DNA of 64,000 nt from Streptomyces sp. (GTDB lineage: Bacteria; Actinomycetota; Actinomycetes; Streptomycetales; Streptomycetaceae). The position numbers and the translations under genes are program-made. Location of the stretch: the NCBI RefSeq assembly GCF_019510245.1, contig NZ_JAEKKT010000114.1, forward strand, positions 1 through 64,000, read 5' to 3'. Shown one piece after another: positions 56,079 through 64,000 of this stretch (its first letter is position 1; every line of letters begins with the position of its first letter). The notes under the pieces were generated by a model that saw only the letters and a program-made list of their open reading frames with translations, had not been told where the DNA came from and searched no databases.

Positions 56079-56425
56079 GGCCGGTCCACCAGGTCGAAGC
56101 CGGTGGTGAAGAAGGACTGGTAGCGGGCCATCAGCCCGGCGGGCGAGACCTGTACGGCGGAGAGGAACGCCCCCGTGGTCACGCCGTGCTCGACGACGAA
56201 GCCGTACGCGGTCTCGACGTCGCCGTCGACCGCGTACCTCTGGATCTCATGGGTACGGTCCACGGCCCGGCGCCCGGCTATGTACGCGGCGAACTCGTCG
56301 CGCGAGGTCCCGCTGCGCTCGCCGCCGGGCAGGGCGATGAGGAAACGGAATCCGGGCTCCACCAGCTCCAGGGCCTTCTCCGGATCCTGGCCGTCCATAC
56401 GGGCCATGTATTCGCGAAGCACCAT
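56075..56425 (-). CDS. SnoaL-like NTF2-fold protein
   Basis: 116 aa from ATG 56425 (MVLREYMARMDGQDPEKALE). NTF2 fold with DPEKALELVEPGFRFLIALP, SRDEFAAYIAGRRAVDRTHE and VETAYGFVVEHGVTTGAFLS, ending YQSFFTTGFDLVDRP. It starts the five-gene minus-strand operon SnoaL-SnoaL-EthD-ligase-MBL. An operator half-site TTCAGTTCA at 56480-56488, 55 bp upstream, ties it to the TetR regulator encoded behind it. Confidence 0.8.
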   Translation of the reverse strand: MVLREYMARMDGQDPEKALELVEPGFRFLIALPGGERSGTSRDEFAAYIAGRRAVDRTHEIQRYAVDGDVETAYGFVVEHGVTTGAFLSAVQVSPAGLMARYQSFFTTGFDLVDRP

Positions 56426-56479
56426 TGCCGATCGCTCTCCCTACGGACATCGAGCTACAGAACACTTCCACGACCTGAG

Positions 56480-56488
56480 TTCAGTTCA
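56480..56488. promoter_or_regulatory. TetR half-site before the SnoaL operon
   Basis: TTCAGTTCA within GAGTTCAGTTCAGTTTG; the same 9-mer forms one arm of the perfect dyad at 50935-50957. A related imperfect site CCAAGTTCAGGTTGG (57225-57239) lies upstream of the TetR gene. Confidence 0.55.
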
Positions 56489-56538
56489 GTTTGATCCCTG
56501 GACGGCCGCCCCGGCAAGAGGCGGGACGGACCCGGAAG

Positions 56539-57165
56539 TCATTCGGCGACCATGCGTACCACGCATCCCTCGATCATCTCGCTGATCTCGGAGAGCGGGA
56601 TCGCCCCGGTCGGGCGGTACCAGCGCCAGACGCTGACGATCATGCCGAGCACGGCCAGACCGAGGGTGTGGGCGTCACGCAGCGGGAAGGCCCCCTTGGA
56701 CATGCCGCGCATCAGCAGGTTGGTCCAGTCCCGTTCGACCATCTGCACGAGCTGGCGGGCCGCGACCCGCTCGGTCTCCTCCCGCTTCGACTTGCGCGGG
56801 TTGGCCAGCAGGGACATGTTCGCCTGCAGGATGCGCATCTGGCGGATCTCCTGTTCGGTGACCGCGAAGGCGGAGCGCACCGCCGCGCGCACCTCCTCGA
56901 CCGGCTCCGTCACGTCCTTCGTGGCCTCGACGAACTGGTCGTGGGAGCGCTGGAGTTCCAGGCGCATGATGGTGAGCAGGCAGTGGGCCTTCGACTCGAA
57001 GTAGTGGTAGAGCGCCGTCTGCCCGATGCCGACCCGGTCGGCGACCTCGGACCACTTGGTGCTCTCGTAGCCGTCCTCCCCGAACCGCTCCACGGCGGCC
57101 ACCAGGATGGCCGCACGCTTCGACCTGGGCCCCTCCTCCGGATCCACGATCCGCGCCCTTGCCAT
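56539..57165 (-). CDS. TetR-family regulator of the acyl-CoA catabolic cluster
   Basis: 208 aa from ATG 57165 (MARARIVDPEEGPRSKRAAI), GGGAGAG upstream. DNA-binding domain residues 15-65: RAAILVAAVERFGEDGYEST, KWSEVADRVGIGQTALYHYF, ESKAHCLLTI. The ligand domain (residues 75-205) resembles KstR-like sensors of acyl-CoA metabolites: EEVRAAVRSAFAVTEQEIRQ, FPLRDAHTLGLAVLGMIVSV. It lies between two catabolic operons. Copies of a TTCAGTTCA-type site precede its own gene, the SnoaL operon and the SDR pair, so it likely represses all three and responds to a pathway CoA ester. Confidence 0.88.
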   Translation of the reverse strand: MARARIVDPEEGPRSKRAAILVAAVERFGEDGYESTKWSEVADRVGIGQTALYHYFESKAHCLLTIMRLELQRSHDQFVEATKDVTEPVEEVRAAVRSAFAVTEQEIRQMRILQANMSLLANPRKSKREETERVAARQLVQMVERDWTNLLMRGMSKGAFPLRDAHTLGLAVLGMIVSVWRWYRPTGAIPLSEISEMIEGCVVRMVAE

Positions 57166-57281
57166 CGTCTCTCCCTCTGCTCCACGGCCGGTTCCGATCA
57201 CCGTCCGGTCGTCCGAGAGTAGACCCAAGTTCAGGTTGGCTTCGAATCGGCGGGACGTGAGGGTGCGGCGGCGGCCCCCGG

Positions 57282-58070
57282 TCACCGCGCTGCCGCACGC
57301 GTGAAGTCCGGGCGTCGCCGGCCGAGGAACGCGGCCATCCCCTCCCGCCCCTCCCCGGACACGGCGGCCGCGGCCAGCAGGCGGGCCTCAGCGTCGAGCT
57401 GTTCGTCCAGCCCGGCCGAGAACGCGCCGGCGACCAGCCGCCGGGTCACGCCGTACGCCCCGGTGGCCCCGTGCGCCAGTCTCCGCGCGACGCCCTCGGC
57501 TTCCGCCCGGAGCAGCTCCGGCGCGACCACCCTGCCCACCAGCCCGATCTCCAGGGCCTCCGCGGCGGACACCCTCCGGTTGGTCAGCAGGAGGTCCAGG
57601 GCCCGCTTGGGGCCGACGAGCCGGGGCAGCAGCCAGCTCACCCCGGCGTCCGGCGAGTAGCCGATCGCGGTGTACGCCGCCGTGAAGTGCGCGTCCGCGG
57701 CGGCGAACCCGAGGTCGGCGGCCATGGCCAGCCCGAGTCCGGCCCCGGCGACCGCTCCCTGCACGGCCGCCACCAGCGGAGCGTCCAGACCGGCGAAGAT
57801 CCGCAGCGCACCGTGCAGTGCGCCGGTGACGCGGGCGAGATGCCCGGCCAGCCGCTCCCCGGACAGAGCGCCGAACTCCTTCAGATCGCCGCCCACGCAG
57901 AAGGAGGACCCCCGCCCGGTCAGCAGCACCACCCGTGCCCGGGCCGCCTCGCACTCCCGGGCCGCCTCCAGCAGTCCCTCGGCCGTCGCCAGGTCGATCG
58001 CGTTGCCCGAGCCGCGGCACATCTCGACGTGCGCCACCCCGGCGTCGTCGACCCCGACCGTGACCCTCAT
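57282..58070 (-). CDS. enoyl-CoA hydratase/isomerase
   Basis: 262 aa from ATG 58070 (MRVTVGVDDAGVAHVEMCRG). Crotonase fold: GRGSSFCVGGDLKEFGALSG (oxyanion loop), APLVAAVQGAVAGAGLGLAM (second oxyanion block), AADLGFAAADAHFTAAYTAI and GVSWLLPRLVGPKRALDLLL. The second catalytic position reads GYSPDAGVSW, with Asp where many hydratases have Glu, so it may be an isomerase or hydrolase variant. It is last of the minus-strand operon; ATGA overlap with the SDR gene upstream. Confidence 0.87.
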   Translation of the reverse strand: MRVTVGVDDAGVAHVEMCRGSGNAIDLATAEGLLEAARECEAARARVVLLTGRGSSFCVGGDLKEFGALSGERLAGHLARVTGALHGALRIFAGLDAPLVAAVQGAVAGAGLGLAMAADLGFAAADAHFTAAYTAIGYSPDAGVSWLLPRLVGPKRALDLLLTNRRVSAAEALEIGLVGRVVAPELLRAEAEGVARRLAHGATGAYGVTRRLVAGAFSAGLDEQLDAEARLLAAAAVSGEGREGMAAFLGRRRPDFTRAAAR

Positions 58071-58834
58071 CGCGCCGTCCACCCGCCGTCCACGGTGAGC
58101 ACCTGGCCCGTGCAGTACGAGGACGCGTCCGAGGCCAGGTACAGCAGCGCTCCGTCCAGCTCGCCCGGTGCGCCGCCGCGCCCCAGCATCGTGCCGCGCT
58201 CCACCCAGCGCCGGGAGCGTTCGTCGGCGAACAGGCCGCCGGTCATCTCGGAGCGGAACCACCCGGGTGCGAGGGCGTTCACCCGCACCCCCGCCTCTCC
58301 CCACTGCCCGGCCAGTTCGCGGGTCAGTCCGAGGAGCCCCGCCTTGGAGGCGGCGTAGGCGGCCCCGCCGAGCGGGGCACCGGCCACGAGTCCGAGGACG
58401 GAGGAGACGTTGACGACCGATCTCGTACGGTCGTGATCGCTCCGTGCCTCGGCGAGCAGCCGGGCGAGGTGGAACGGTGCCACGAGGTTGACGGCCAGGA
58501 CGTCCGCGAAGTCGCCGGGGCTCTCGTGCTCGGCGCGTACGGCGCCGGGTGCCCCCGCGTTGTTGACGAGGACGTCGAGCCGGCCGCCGTGCGCGAAGGC
58601 GGTCTCCGCGAGCCGGACGCGGTCCGCCTCGCTCGCCACGTCGCAGACGACCGGGTGGATGCGCGGTTCGCCGTCGGCCAGTTGCTTCAGCCGGTCCGGT
58701 CGCCTGGCCGCCGCGAACACCGTGGCCCCGGCGGCGGCGAGCACCGTGGCGAAGCGCGCGCCCAGCCCCGACGAGGCTCCGGTGACCACGGCCGTCCGGC
58801 CTTCCAGCGAGAACAGGTCCGCCGCGCCGGTCAC
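58067..58834 (-). CDS. SDR-family oxidoreductase
   Basis: 255 aa from GTG 58834 (VTGAADLFSLEGRTAVVTGA), coupled by GTGA to the previous SDR. Cofactor loop TGASSGLGARFATVL, LDVLVNNAGAPG, VVNVSSVLGLVAG and AYAASKAGLLGLTREL (YxxxK). The end CTGQVLTVDGGWTAR is standard. Probably a 3-hydroxyacyl-CoA dehydrogenase of the operon, acting after hydration by the enoyl-CoA hydratase encoded next. Confidence 0.88.
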   Translation of the reverse strand: MTGAADLFSLEGRTAVVTGASSGLGARFATVLAAAGATVFAAARRPDRLKQLADGEPRIHPVVCDVASEADRVRLAETAFAHGGRLDVLVNNAGAPGAVRAEHESPGDFADVLAVNLVAPFHLARLLAEARSDHDRTRSVVNVSSVLGLVAGAPLGGAAYAASKAGLLGLTRELAGQWGEAGVRVNALAPGWFRSEMTGGLFADERSRRWVERGTMLGRGGAPGELDGALLYLASDASSYCTGQVLTVDGGWTAR

Positions 58835-59607
58835 GCTTCCACCCCGATCGGCAGCGCGGTCGCCCCGCCGTCCAGGACGAGCGTCTGACCGGTCATCCAG
58901 GACGAGGCCCCGGACCCGAGGAACACCGCCGCGTTCGCCACGTCCTCGACCGTTCCCAGCCTGCGCAGGGGAAGCTTCGCGGTGAGGATCGGCTCCCTCG
59001 GCTCCCATACGGCCCGCGCCAGTTCGGTCTTGATCAGGCCGGGCGCGATCGCGTTGACCCTGGCGTGCGGGCCGAGTTCGTAGGCGAGCTGCCGGGTCAG
59101 GTGGAGCATCGCCGCCTTGGTGGCGTTGTACCAGCCGATGTGCGGATCGACGACCAGCCCGCCGACGGAGGCGATGTTGACGACGGCTCCGCCGTGCTCG
59201 TGCATCCAGGCCCGCCAGGCGTGCCGGGTCCAGACGACCATGCCGTACTGATTGACCTCGACGGTCTTCTGGGCGCGCGGTGGGTCGAGGTCGAGGAGGG
59301 GGCCCATGTAGGGGTTGGTGGCCGCGTTGTTGACCAGGACGTCGAGTCGGCCGAACCGGCTCATGGTCTCCTCGACGCACCGCTCGGCGTCCTCCGGCCG
59401 GCCCGCGTGGGCGGCCACCTCGTGCACCTCGCCGTCCCCCTTGACCCGCAGCAGCTCCGCGCGGGCGGCGGCCAGTCCGTCCGGCTTGCGGGCGGCGATC
59501 ACCACGTGGGCACCCGCCTCCCGGTACGCCTTCGCGATGCCGAGCCCGATCCCCCGGGAACCGCCGGTGATCACGGCCACCCTTCCGTCCAGGACCTGTG
59601 CGTTCAT
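58831..59607 (-). CDS. SDR-family oxidoreductase
   Basis: 258 aa from ATG 59607 (MNAQVLDGRVAVITGGSRGI). Cofactor loop TGGSRGIGLGIAKAY, LDVLVNNAATNPYMGPLLDL, VVNIASVGGLVVD, and GWYNATKAAMLHLTRQL (YxxxK). NNAATNPYMGP matches the DHRS4/peroxisomal reductase-like subgroup. It is tightly coupled to the acyl-CoA dehydrogenase gene upstream (ATGA) and the next SDR (GTGA). Two adjacent SDRs could act on different positions or chain lengths. Confidence 0.88.
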   Translation of the reverse strand: MNAQVLDGRVAVITGGSRGIGLGIAKAYREAGAHVVIAARKPDGLAAARAELLRVKGDGEVHEVAAHAGRPEDAERCVEETMSRFGRLDVLVNNAATNPYMGPLLDLDPPRAQKTVEVNQYGMVVWTRHAWRAWMHEHGGAVVNIASVGGLVVDPHIGWYNATKAAMLHLTRQLAYELGPHARVNAIAPGLIKTELARAVWEPREPILTAKLPLRRLGTVEDVANAAVFLGSGASSWMTGQTLVLDGGATALPIGVEA

Positions 59608-60818
59608 GCCGACTCCTCGGGGTACCGGGCCAGTTCGCGGCGTGCGACGGTGCGCAGGTGCACCTCGTCCGGGCCGTCCGCGATCCGCAGCGCCCGGGTG
59701 ATGGCGTAGAGGCGGGCCAGCACGGTGTCGTCGCTGACCCCGGCCGCCCCGTGCGCCTGGACCGCCCGGTCGACCACCCGGTGGGCCACCTCCAGCGCGG
59801 CCACCTTGATCGCGGCGACCTCGGTGCGGGCGGCCGCGTTGCCCGAGGTGTCCATCAGCCAGGCCGACTTCAGTACCAGCAGGCGCAGTTGCTCGATCTC
59901 GATCCTGCTGCGGGCGATCCACTCGCGCACGACACCCTGTTCGGCGAGCGGGCCGCCGAAGGCGGTACGGGTCAGGGTCCGGCGGCACATCAGCTCGAGG
60001 GCGCGTTCGGCGAATCCGACCGCCCGCATGGCGTAGTGCATGCGGCCGGGCCCCAGCCGCCCCTGGGCCAGCGCGAATCCCTCGCCCTCGCCTCCGAGCA
60101 GCGCGGACACCGGCACCCGCACGTCCTCGAAGAGCACGTCCCCGTGGCCGCAGCGGTCGGTGTAGCCGAACATGGGCAGATCGCGCAGGACGGTGATGCC
60201 CGGGGCCTCGCGCGGGACGAGCAGCATGCTCTGCTGCCGGTAGGCGGGTGCGTCCGGATCGGTGACCCCCATCAGGACGATCAGCCGGCAGTCCGGGTCC
60301 AGGATCCCGGAGGTGTACCACTTGTGGCCGTTGACGACGTACTCGTCGCCGTCCCGGGTGATCCGGGTGCGGATGTTGCGTGCGTCGGAGCTGGCCACCT
60401 CGGGCTCGGTCATGGCGAAGCACGAACGGATCCGGGCGGTCAGCAGCGGTCGCAGCCAGCGGTCCTGCTGTTCGGGGGTGCCGAAGAGGGCGAGCAGTTC
60501 CATGTTGCCGGTGTCGGGGGCCGAGCAGTTGAACACCTCGGGTCCGATGACGGAGCGCCCGGCCAGTTCGGCGAGCGGGGCGTATTCGAGGTTGGTGAGG
60601 CCCGCGCCCCAGTCGCCGTGGGCGAGGAAGAGGTTCCACAGCCCCTCGGCGCGCGCCTTCTCCTGCAGCTCCCGCATGACCGGCGGGAGCCGGTGCGGGT
60701 CGTCCGCCTCTGCCAGCTGGCGGTCGTGGACGGGCTCGGCGGGCAGGACGTGCTCCGTCATGAACGCGGCCATGCGGGAACGGAGTTGGTCGGCCCTGGG
60801 CGAGAGTCCGAAATCCAT
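59604..60818 (-). CDS. acyl-CoA dehydrogenase, ACAD10/11-like
   Basis: 404 aa from ATG 60818 (MDFGLSPRADQLRSRMAAFM). ACAD order: N-terminal helices, middle barrel with CFAMTEPEVASSDARNIRTR (FAD site) and YVVNGHKWYTSGILDPDCRL, and C-terminal helices with RTAFGGPLAEQGVVREWIAR and AIKVAALEVAHRVVDRAVQA, AHGAAGVSDDTVLARLYAI. EPEVASSDARNI and KWYTSGILDPD are features of the ACAD10/11 group, which act with an APH-type kinase on 4-hydroxyacyl-CoAs. An APH-family gene is directly upstream here, supporting that reading. Confidence 0.87.
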   Translation of the reverse strand: MDFGLSPRADQLRSRMAAFMTEHVLPAEPVHDRQLAEADDPHRLPPVMRELQEKARAEGLWNLFLAHGDWGAGLTNLEYAPLAELAGRSVIGPEVFNCSAPDTGNMELLALFGTPEQQDRWLRPLLTARIRSCFAMTEPEVASSDARNIRTRITRDGDEYVVNGHKWYTSGILDPDCRLIVLMGVTDPDAPAYRQQSMLLVPREAPGITVLRDLPMFGYTDRCGHGDVLFEDVRVPVSALLGGEGEGFALAQGRLGPGRMHYAMRAVGFAERALELMCRRTLTRTAFGGPLAEQGVVREWIARSRIEIEQLRLLVLKSAWLMDTSGNAAARTEVAAIKVAALEVAHRVVDRAVQAHGAAGVSDDTVLARLYAITRALRIADGPDEVHLRTVARRELARYPEESA

Positions 60819-60830
60819 GGGGTGGCTCCT

Positions 60831-61817
60831 TCAGGGCCGTCGGGTTCGCCGGGTGGCGGCGAGGAGGTCGGCGGCCGTGCGGATCATCGCCGCGATGGTC
60901 GGGGGCAGCCGTTCCTGGTCCGGGTCGTGGTGCTTGCCCTCGCGGTGCCTGCGCAGGTTGTGCCCCATGATCGCCGCCATCTTGGTGCGGGCCAGAGCGC
61001 GGAACCAGTCGAGGTCGGGAGGTTCGGGACGGCCGTCGAGGTAGGCGGTGAGCAGCTCTTCCTCGGTGGGCAGACCCGGGACCGCGCGGCCGAGGCGCGG
61101 GAAGTTGCGGTGGTCGGTGAAGAGCAGGAACCACGCGAGGTCGATGCGGGGATCGCCGTACTCCCAGATCTCCCAGTCGACGACGGCCGCCGGCCGCTCG
61201 CCCCGGCACAGGACGTTGCCGAGCCGGAAGTCGCCGTGGGTGAGGGTGGGGGCCGTGCTGTCGGGGATGCCCGCGGCCAGTGCGCCGAGGACTTCCTCGG
61301 AGCCGGGGCGAAGTCCGTCCGGAACCGCTCGCATGGTGCGGCTCCACCGCTCCAACTCCGCTGCCGGGTCGAGCGGTTCGGCGGCCTCGGGACCCGCCGT
61401 CCCGTGCAGGTCCCTGAGCACGCCGGCCAGGGCGAGCATGCGGGTCCGGCACAGTCCGGGATCCAGGCGGTGTTCGTCGAGGACCGGCTCGACGGCCTCG
61501 CCGTCCACGAACTCCATGGCGAACCAGGCCGGTTCGGTCTCGTCCACGGCCACGACGGCCGGGACGGGCACCGGCGACCCGGCGAGCGCACGCAGGATCC
61601 GGGCCTGCCGCAGCACGTCGTTGCGGCCGACGGCGCGCTGTCCCGGTGGCACGGCCTTCACGACGTACGGCACCTCTCCCGCCGTGACGGAGTAGGTGAG
61701 GCCGGAGTGGCCGCCGGGCAGGGTGCGCAGGTCGCCCGGCGGCTCGTGCGGGTGCCGGGCCACGAGCCGTGCGCGGACCCGCCGTGCGAGTTCGGCCACT
61801 TCGGTCGTCGTACTCAA
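60831..61817 (-). CDS. APH-family kinase (ACAD10/11 or LvaA-like)
   Basis: 328 aa. TTG 61817 overlaps the previous stop as TTGA; no better start precedes the conserved N-terminus (STTTEVAELARRVRARLVAR). Kinase fold: LPGGHSGLTYSV (nucleotide loop), YVVKAVPPGQ (Lys), AWFAMEFVDGEAVEP, the catalytic loop LTHGDFRLGNVLCRGERP and metal Asp in AVVDWEIWEYGDPRIDLAW. The homologous domain in ACAD10/11 and LvaA phosphorylates the 4-hydroxyl of 4-hydroxyacyl-CoA so that the ACAD can eliminate it. Antibiotic resistance is less likely given the genes on both sides. Confidence 0.85.
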   Translation of the reverse strand: MSTTTEVAELARRVRARLVARHPHEPPGDLRTLPGGHSGLTYSVTAGEVPYVVKAVPPGQRAVGRNDVLRQARILRALAGSPVPVPAVVAVDETEPAWFAMEFVDGEAVEPVLDEHRLDPGLCRTRMLALAGVLRDLHGTAGPEAAEPLDPAAELERWSRTMRAVPDGLRPGSEEVLGALAAGIPDSTAPTLTHGDFRLGNVLCRGERPAAVVDWEIWEYGDPRIDLAWFLLFTDHRNFPRLGRAVPGLPTEEELLTAYLDGRPEPPDLDWFRALARTKMAAIMGHNLRRHREGKHHDPDQERLPPTIAAMIRTAADLLAATRRTRRP

Positions 61818-63025
61818 CTGCTCGTCCCTTTCGGCTCTTTGGGCAGCCGGAGCACGCGCTCGGCCAGGATGTTGCGCTGGATCTCGTCGCTGCCGCCGGC
61901 GATGCGGTAGCCGGGGGCGCCGAGCAGGTGCTCGGTCCAGGCGAAGGTGCCCCACTCCCCCGTGTCGGCGGCCAGCCGTGGCCCGAGGAGCTGCTGGACG
62001 AGGTCGGTGGTGGCGCGCATGGTCGCGGTGGCGTGCAGTTTGCCGACCGATGCCTCGGCGCCCGGTTCCCGACCGGCCGCCAGGGCCGCCGTCACCCGCA
62101 GTCCGGTGAGCCGTTGCACCAACGTGCGGACGTAGAGCTCGGCCGCCTGCTGCCGTTCCGCGCCGGTGAGCGGGCGGGGCAGGTGCCGGGCGAGCTCCAG
62201 GGCGCGCTCGGCGTTGTCCAGGCCGAGGCCGCCGGAGTCGAGGCGTTCGGCGGCGAGCACGGTGAGGGTGACCCGCCAGCCCTCGCCGACCGGGCCGAGC
62301 CGGTCGGTGTCGGGCACGAAGACGTCGTCCAGGTAGACCTCGTTGAAGCTGGCGCCGCCCGTCATCTGCCGGATGGGCCGTACGGTCACGCCGGGCGCGT
62401 CCATCCGGACCAGGAGGACCGTGATGCCCGCATGCCTGGGGGCGCCGGGGTCGGTGCGGCACACCGCGACGCCCCAGGTGGCGACCCGGGCGCCGGACGT
62501 CCAGACCTTGTGTCCGCGCACCACCCAGCCGTCGCCCTCCCGCACGGCCCGGGTGCGGACGCCGGCCAGGTCGGAACCGGCCTCGGTCTCCGAGAAGAGC
62601 TGGCAGGCGAGTTCGTCGGTGCGCAGCATGGGGCGCAGCCAGCGCCGCTTCTGTTCGTCCGTGCCCCAGATGCGGACGGCCGGGGCGACGAGCTGCCGGG
62701 TCACCGGGAAGACCTCGGTGCGCCGCGGCACGTCGAAGGCCGCCTCCTCGGCCCGGTACAACTGCTCGTAGTACGAGGGAAGTTCGCGGCCGCCGTACTC
62801 CGGTGGCCAGTCGAGGGCGCCCCAGCCCTGGTCGTACCGGGTGCGCTCCCACCGCCGTATCAGCTCGGTCTGCGCGCGCTCTTCCGCTTCGGTCCGGTTC
62901 TCGAAGACCGCCACCGAGTCGTCGCCGCGGCCCCAGTCCTGGTGCGCGGCGCGCCTCTTCGCCACGCCGGCCAGCCAGTTCCGCGCCTCGGCGCGGAACT
63001 CCGCCGGCTCGGGAATGCCGCTCAT
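61814..63025 (-). CDS. acyl-CoA dehydrogenase
   Basis: 403 aa from ATG 63025 (MSGIPEPAEFRAEARNWLAG). ACAD domains: LDWPPEYGGRELPSYYEQLY, CQLFSETEAGSDLAGVRTRA (FAD site), WVVRGHKVWTSGARVATWG, and C-terminal TDLVQQLLGPRLAADTG with YRIAGGSDEIQRNILAERVL. FSETEAGSD and GGSDEIQRNI are hallmarks of the FadE-type dehydrogenases found in actinobacterial sterol and cyclic-acid clusters, which often work as heteromers. It could pair with the ACAD encoded 1 kb downstream. It is followed upstream by a thiolase-like gene. Confidence 0.88.
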   Translation of the reverse strand: MSGIPEPAEFRAEARNWLAGVAKRRAAHQDWGRGDDSVAVFENRTEAEERAQTELIRRWERTRYDQGWGALDWPPEYGGRELPSYYEQLYRAEEAAFDVPRRTEVFPVTRQLVAPAVRIWGTDEQKRRWLRPMLRTDELACQLFSETEAGSDLAGVRTRAVREGDGWVVRGHKVWTSGARVATWGVAVCRTDPGAPRHAGITVLLVRMDAPGVTVRPIRQMTGGASFNEVYLDDVFVPDTDRLGPVGEGWRVTLTVLAAERLDSGGLGLDNAERALELARHLPRPLTGAERQQAAELYVRTLVQRLTGLRVTAALAAGREPGAEASVGKLHATATMRATTDLVQQLLGPRLAADTGEWGTFAWTEHLLGAPGYRIAGGSDEIQRNILAERVLRLPKEPKGTSS

Positions 63026-63077
63026 GCTCCTCCGACCTCCCTTCCTGTCCTCGGTGTCCCGATGCGTCTCGGTGCGC

Positions 63078-64000
63078 TCAGCGGGTCAGCACGGTGCAGG
63101 CGCTGACGCCCGGCGCCCCGTACACATGGGTGAAGCCGACCGCGGGGTCACCCGGCACCTGGCGCTCGCCGGCCCGGCCGCGCAACTGCTGTACGACCTC
63201 GTGGACCTGGCGCAGCCCGGAGGCGCCGATGGGTTCGCCGTTGGCGATGCAGCCGCCGTCGGTGTTGACGGGCAGCGAGCCGCCGATCCCGGTCGCCCCG
63301 AAGGGGATGAGCGACTCCTGCTCGCCGTGTGCGCAGAACCCGCACTCGGCCAGGTGCATCACCTCGGCGCCGCTCTCGGTGTCCTGGAGCTGGCAGACGT
63401 CGATGTCTGCGGGTCCCAGACCGGCTTCCTCGAAGGCGTGGCGGGCGGCGTCCGCACTCACGCTGGTCGGGGTCCCGGGCGGTGCCCAGGGGCTGAACAC
63501 CTCGAAGGAGCCGAACCTGCGGGTCCGCACGACGGCCGCCCGCAGCGTGACCGGTGCGCCGCCGAGTTCGCGAGCCACGGCGCGGCTGCACAGGACCAGG
63601 GCGACCGCGCCCTGGCCGGGCGAGCAGAACATGTACCGGGTCAGCGGGTCGTTGACCATGCCGGAGGCGAGGATCTCGTCGGCGTCGAGCGGCTTGCGCC
63701 GCCAGGCGAGCGGGTTGAGCGCGCCGTTCGCGTACGCCTTCTCGGCGACCAGGGCGAGGGTGCGGGGGCTGATGCCGTGGTCGTGCATGTACCGCTGGAT
63801 CTTCATCGCGAAGAACTGTGTGGTGACCATCAGCCCGTCGCGGCCGTAGGCCTCGTCGAGCCCCCAGTCGGCGGGCCGTGGGTCGAAGGCGCCGCGCGGG
63901 TGTTTGTCGAACCCGACGGCGAGGGCGACGTCCGCCGCCCCCGACCGGATCGCGCCGACCGCCGCCACCAGTGCGCTGCCGCCGGTGGCGCAGCCGTTGC
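63078..64000 (-). CDS. thiolase/lipid-transfer-protein-like (5' part outside the window)
   Basis: The C-terminal ~307 residues are visible; the start is beyond the right edge. NGCATGGSALVAAVGAIRSG holds the nucleophile Cys in the thiolase position. FDKHPRGAFDPRPADWGLDE and LAECGFCAHGEQESLIPFGA, then GGSLPVNTDGGCIANGEPIG and GASGLRQVHEVVQQLRGRAG follow the SCP2-thiolase/lipid-transfer pattern (His in the GEPIGASG block region). Such proteins (Ltp-type) act as thiolases or aldolases in sterol side-chain degradation. It is the first visible gene of the minus-strand catabolic operon. Confidence 0.85.
   Translation of the reverse strand, partial: NGCATGGSALVAAVGAIRSGAADVALAVGFDKHPRGAFDPRPADWGLDEAYGRDGLMVTTQFFAMKIQRYMHDHGISPRTLALVAEKAYANGALNPLAWRRKPLDADEILASGMVNDPLTRYMFCSPGQGAVALVLCSRAVARELGGAPVTLRAAVVRTRRFGSFEVFSPWAPPGTPTSVSADAARHAFEEAGLGPADIDVCQLQDTESGAEVMHLAECGFCAHGEQESLIPFGATGIGGSLPVNTDGGCIANGEPIGASGLRQVHEVVQQLRGRAGERQVPGDPAVGFTHVYGAPGVSACTVLTR

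Noticed and set aside
1..64000. CRISPR arrays, tRNA or rRNA genes, insertion sequences, phage genes
   Set aside because: No repeat-spacer periodicity, tRNA cloverleaf, transposase or phage structural protein was found on either strand by eye.

Overview
The window reads as chromosomal DNA of a Streptomyces or a close actinomycete relative. The evidence is very high G+C, GTG and TTG starts, many 4-nt ATGA/GTGA gene overlaps, a WhiB-like regulator, two SpoIIE/PP2C phosphatases, a large MalT-type LuxR regulator and an actinobacterial-type cytochrome b. I found no rRNA, tRNA, CRISPR array, transposase or prophage gene.

Layout. (1) 1-10.6 kb: small stress and redox genes: a partial MarR regulator, an AhpD-like carboxymuconolactone decarboxylase, a cupin, an NmrA-like epimerase, OsmC/Ohr, a DUF1003 membrane protein, an SdhA/FrdA-like flavoprotein, a secreted hydrolase, a TetR/membrane-protein pair and an HxlR/nitroreductase pair. 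(2) 10.7-20.4 kb: two divergent operons encoding a fatty acyl reductase fused to a HAD phosphatase, two ferritin-like proteins, an SDR, a PlsC acyltransferase and an alkyl-DHAP synthase, followed by WhiB and an orphan cytochrome b. This looks like an ether-lipid pathway. (3) 20.4-31.6 kb: a HAD protein, a second cupin, a decayed acyl-CoA dehydrogenase/IclR pair, then a hydroxyquinol to beta-ketoadipate route ending in acetyl-CoA plus succinyl-CoA. (4) 31.6-46.3 kb: decayed genes, regulators (LuxR-LAL, two SpoIIE phosphatases, an ECF41-type sigma factor), a third cupin, NDH-2 and a flavin reductase-like protein. (5) 46.4-50.9 kb: a GntR-ABC exporter operon, an acyltransferase and a NodB-like deacetylase. 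(6) 51.0-64.0 kb: acyl-CoA catabolism (SDRs, acyl-CoA ligase, ACADs, APH kinase, enoyl-CoA hydratase, thiolase) under a TetR regulator.

The most striking signal is a repeated promoter, TGTCACA-N16-(G/C/T)GTC, found at 11 places, always with exactly 16 nt between the boxes. Ten sit directly upstream of a gene start and one lies in the 3' end of whiB, upstream of the cytochrome b gene. It matches the promoter published for ECF41 sigma factors (TGTCACA with CGTC). The window encodes one such sigma factor at 42242-43174, with the family motifs WLPEP, a DGNG form of DGGGR and an NPSKI form of NPDKL. The predicted targets combine peroxide defence (CMD, OsmC), a cupin, an SdhA-like flavoprotein, NDH-2, a bc1-type cytochrome b, WhiB, a SpoIIE phosphatase and both ether-lipid operons. 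I read this as one regulon coupling membrane ether-lipid synthesis to electron-transport and redox remodelling.

Several genes are visibly broken: an acyl-CoA dehydrogenase stub, an IclR gene, a VAO-type flavoprotein with a 9-bp repeat, a sigma-factor stub, an ABC substrate-binding protein and a membrane-protein C-terminus. All statements come from reading the sequence; no database search was run.
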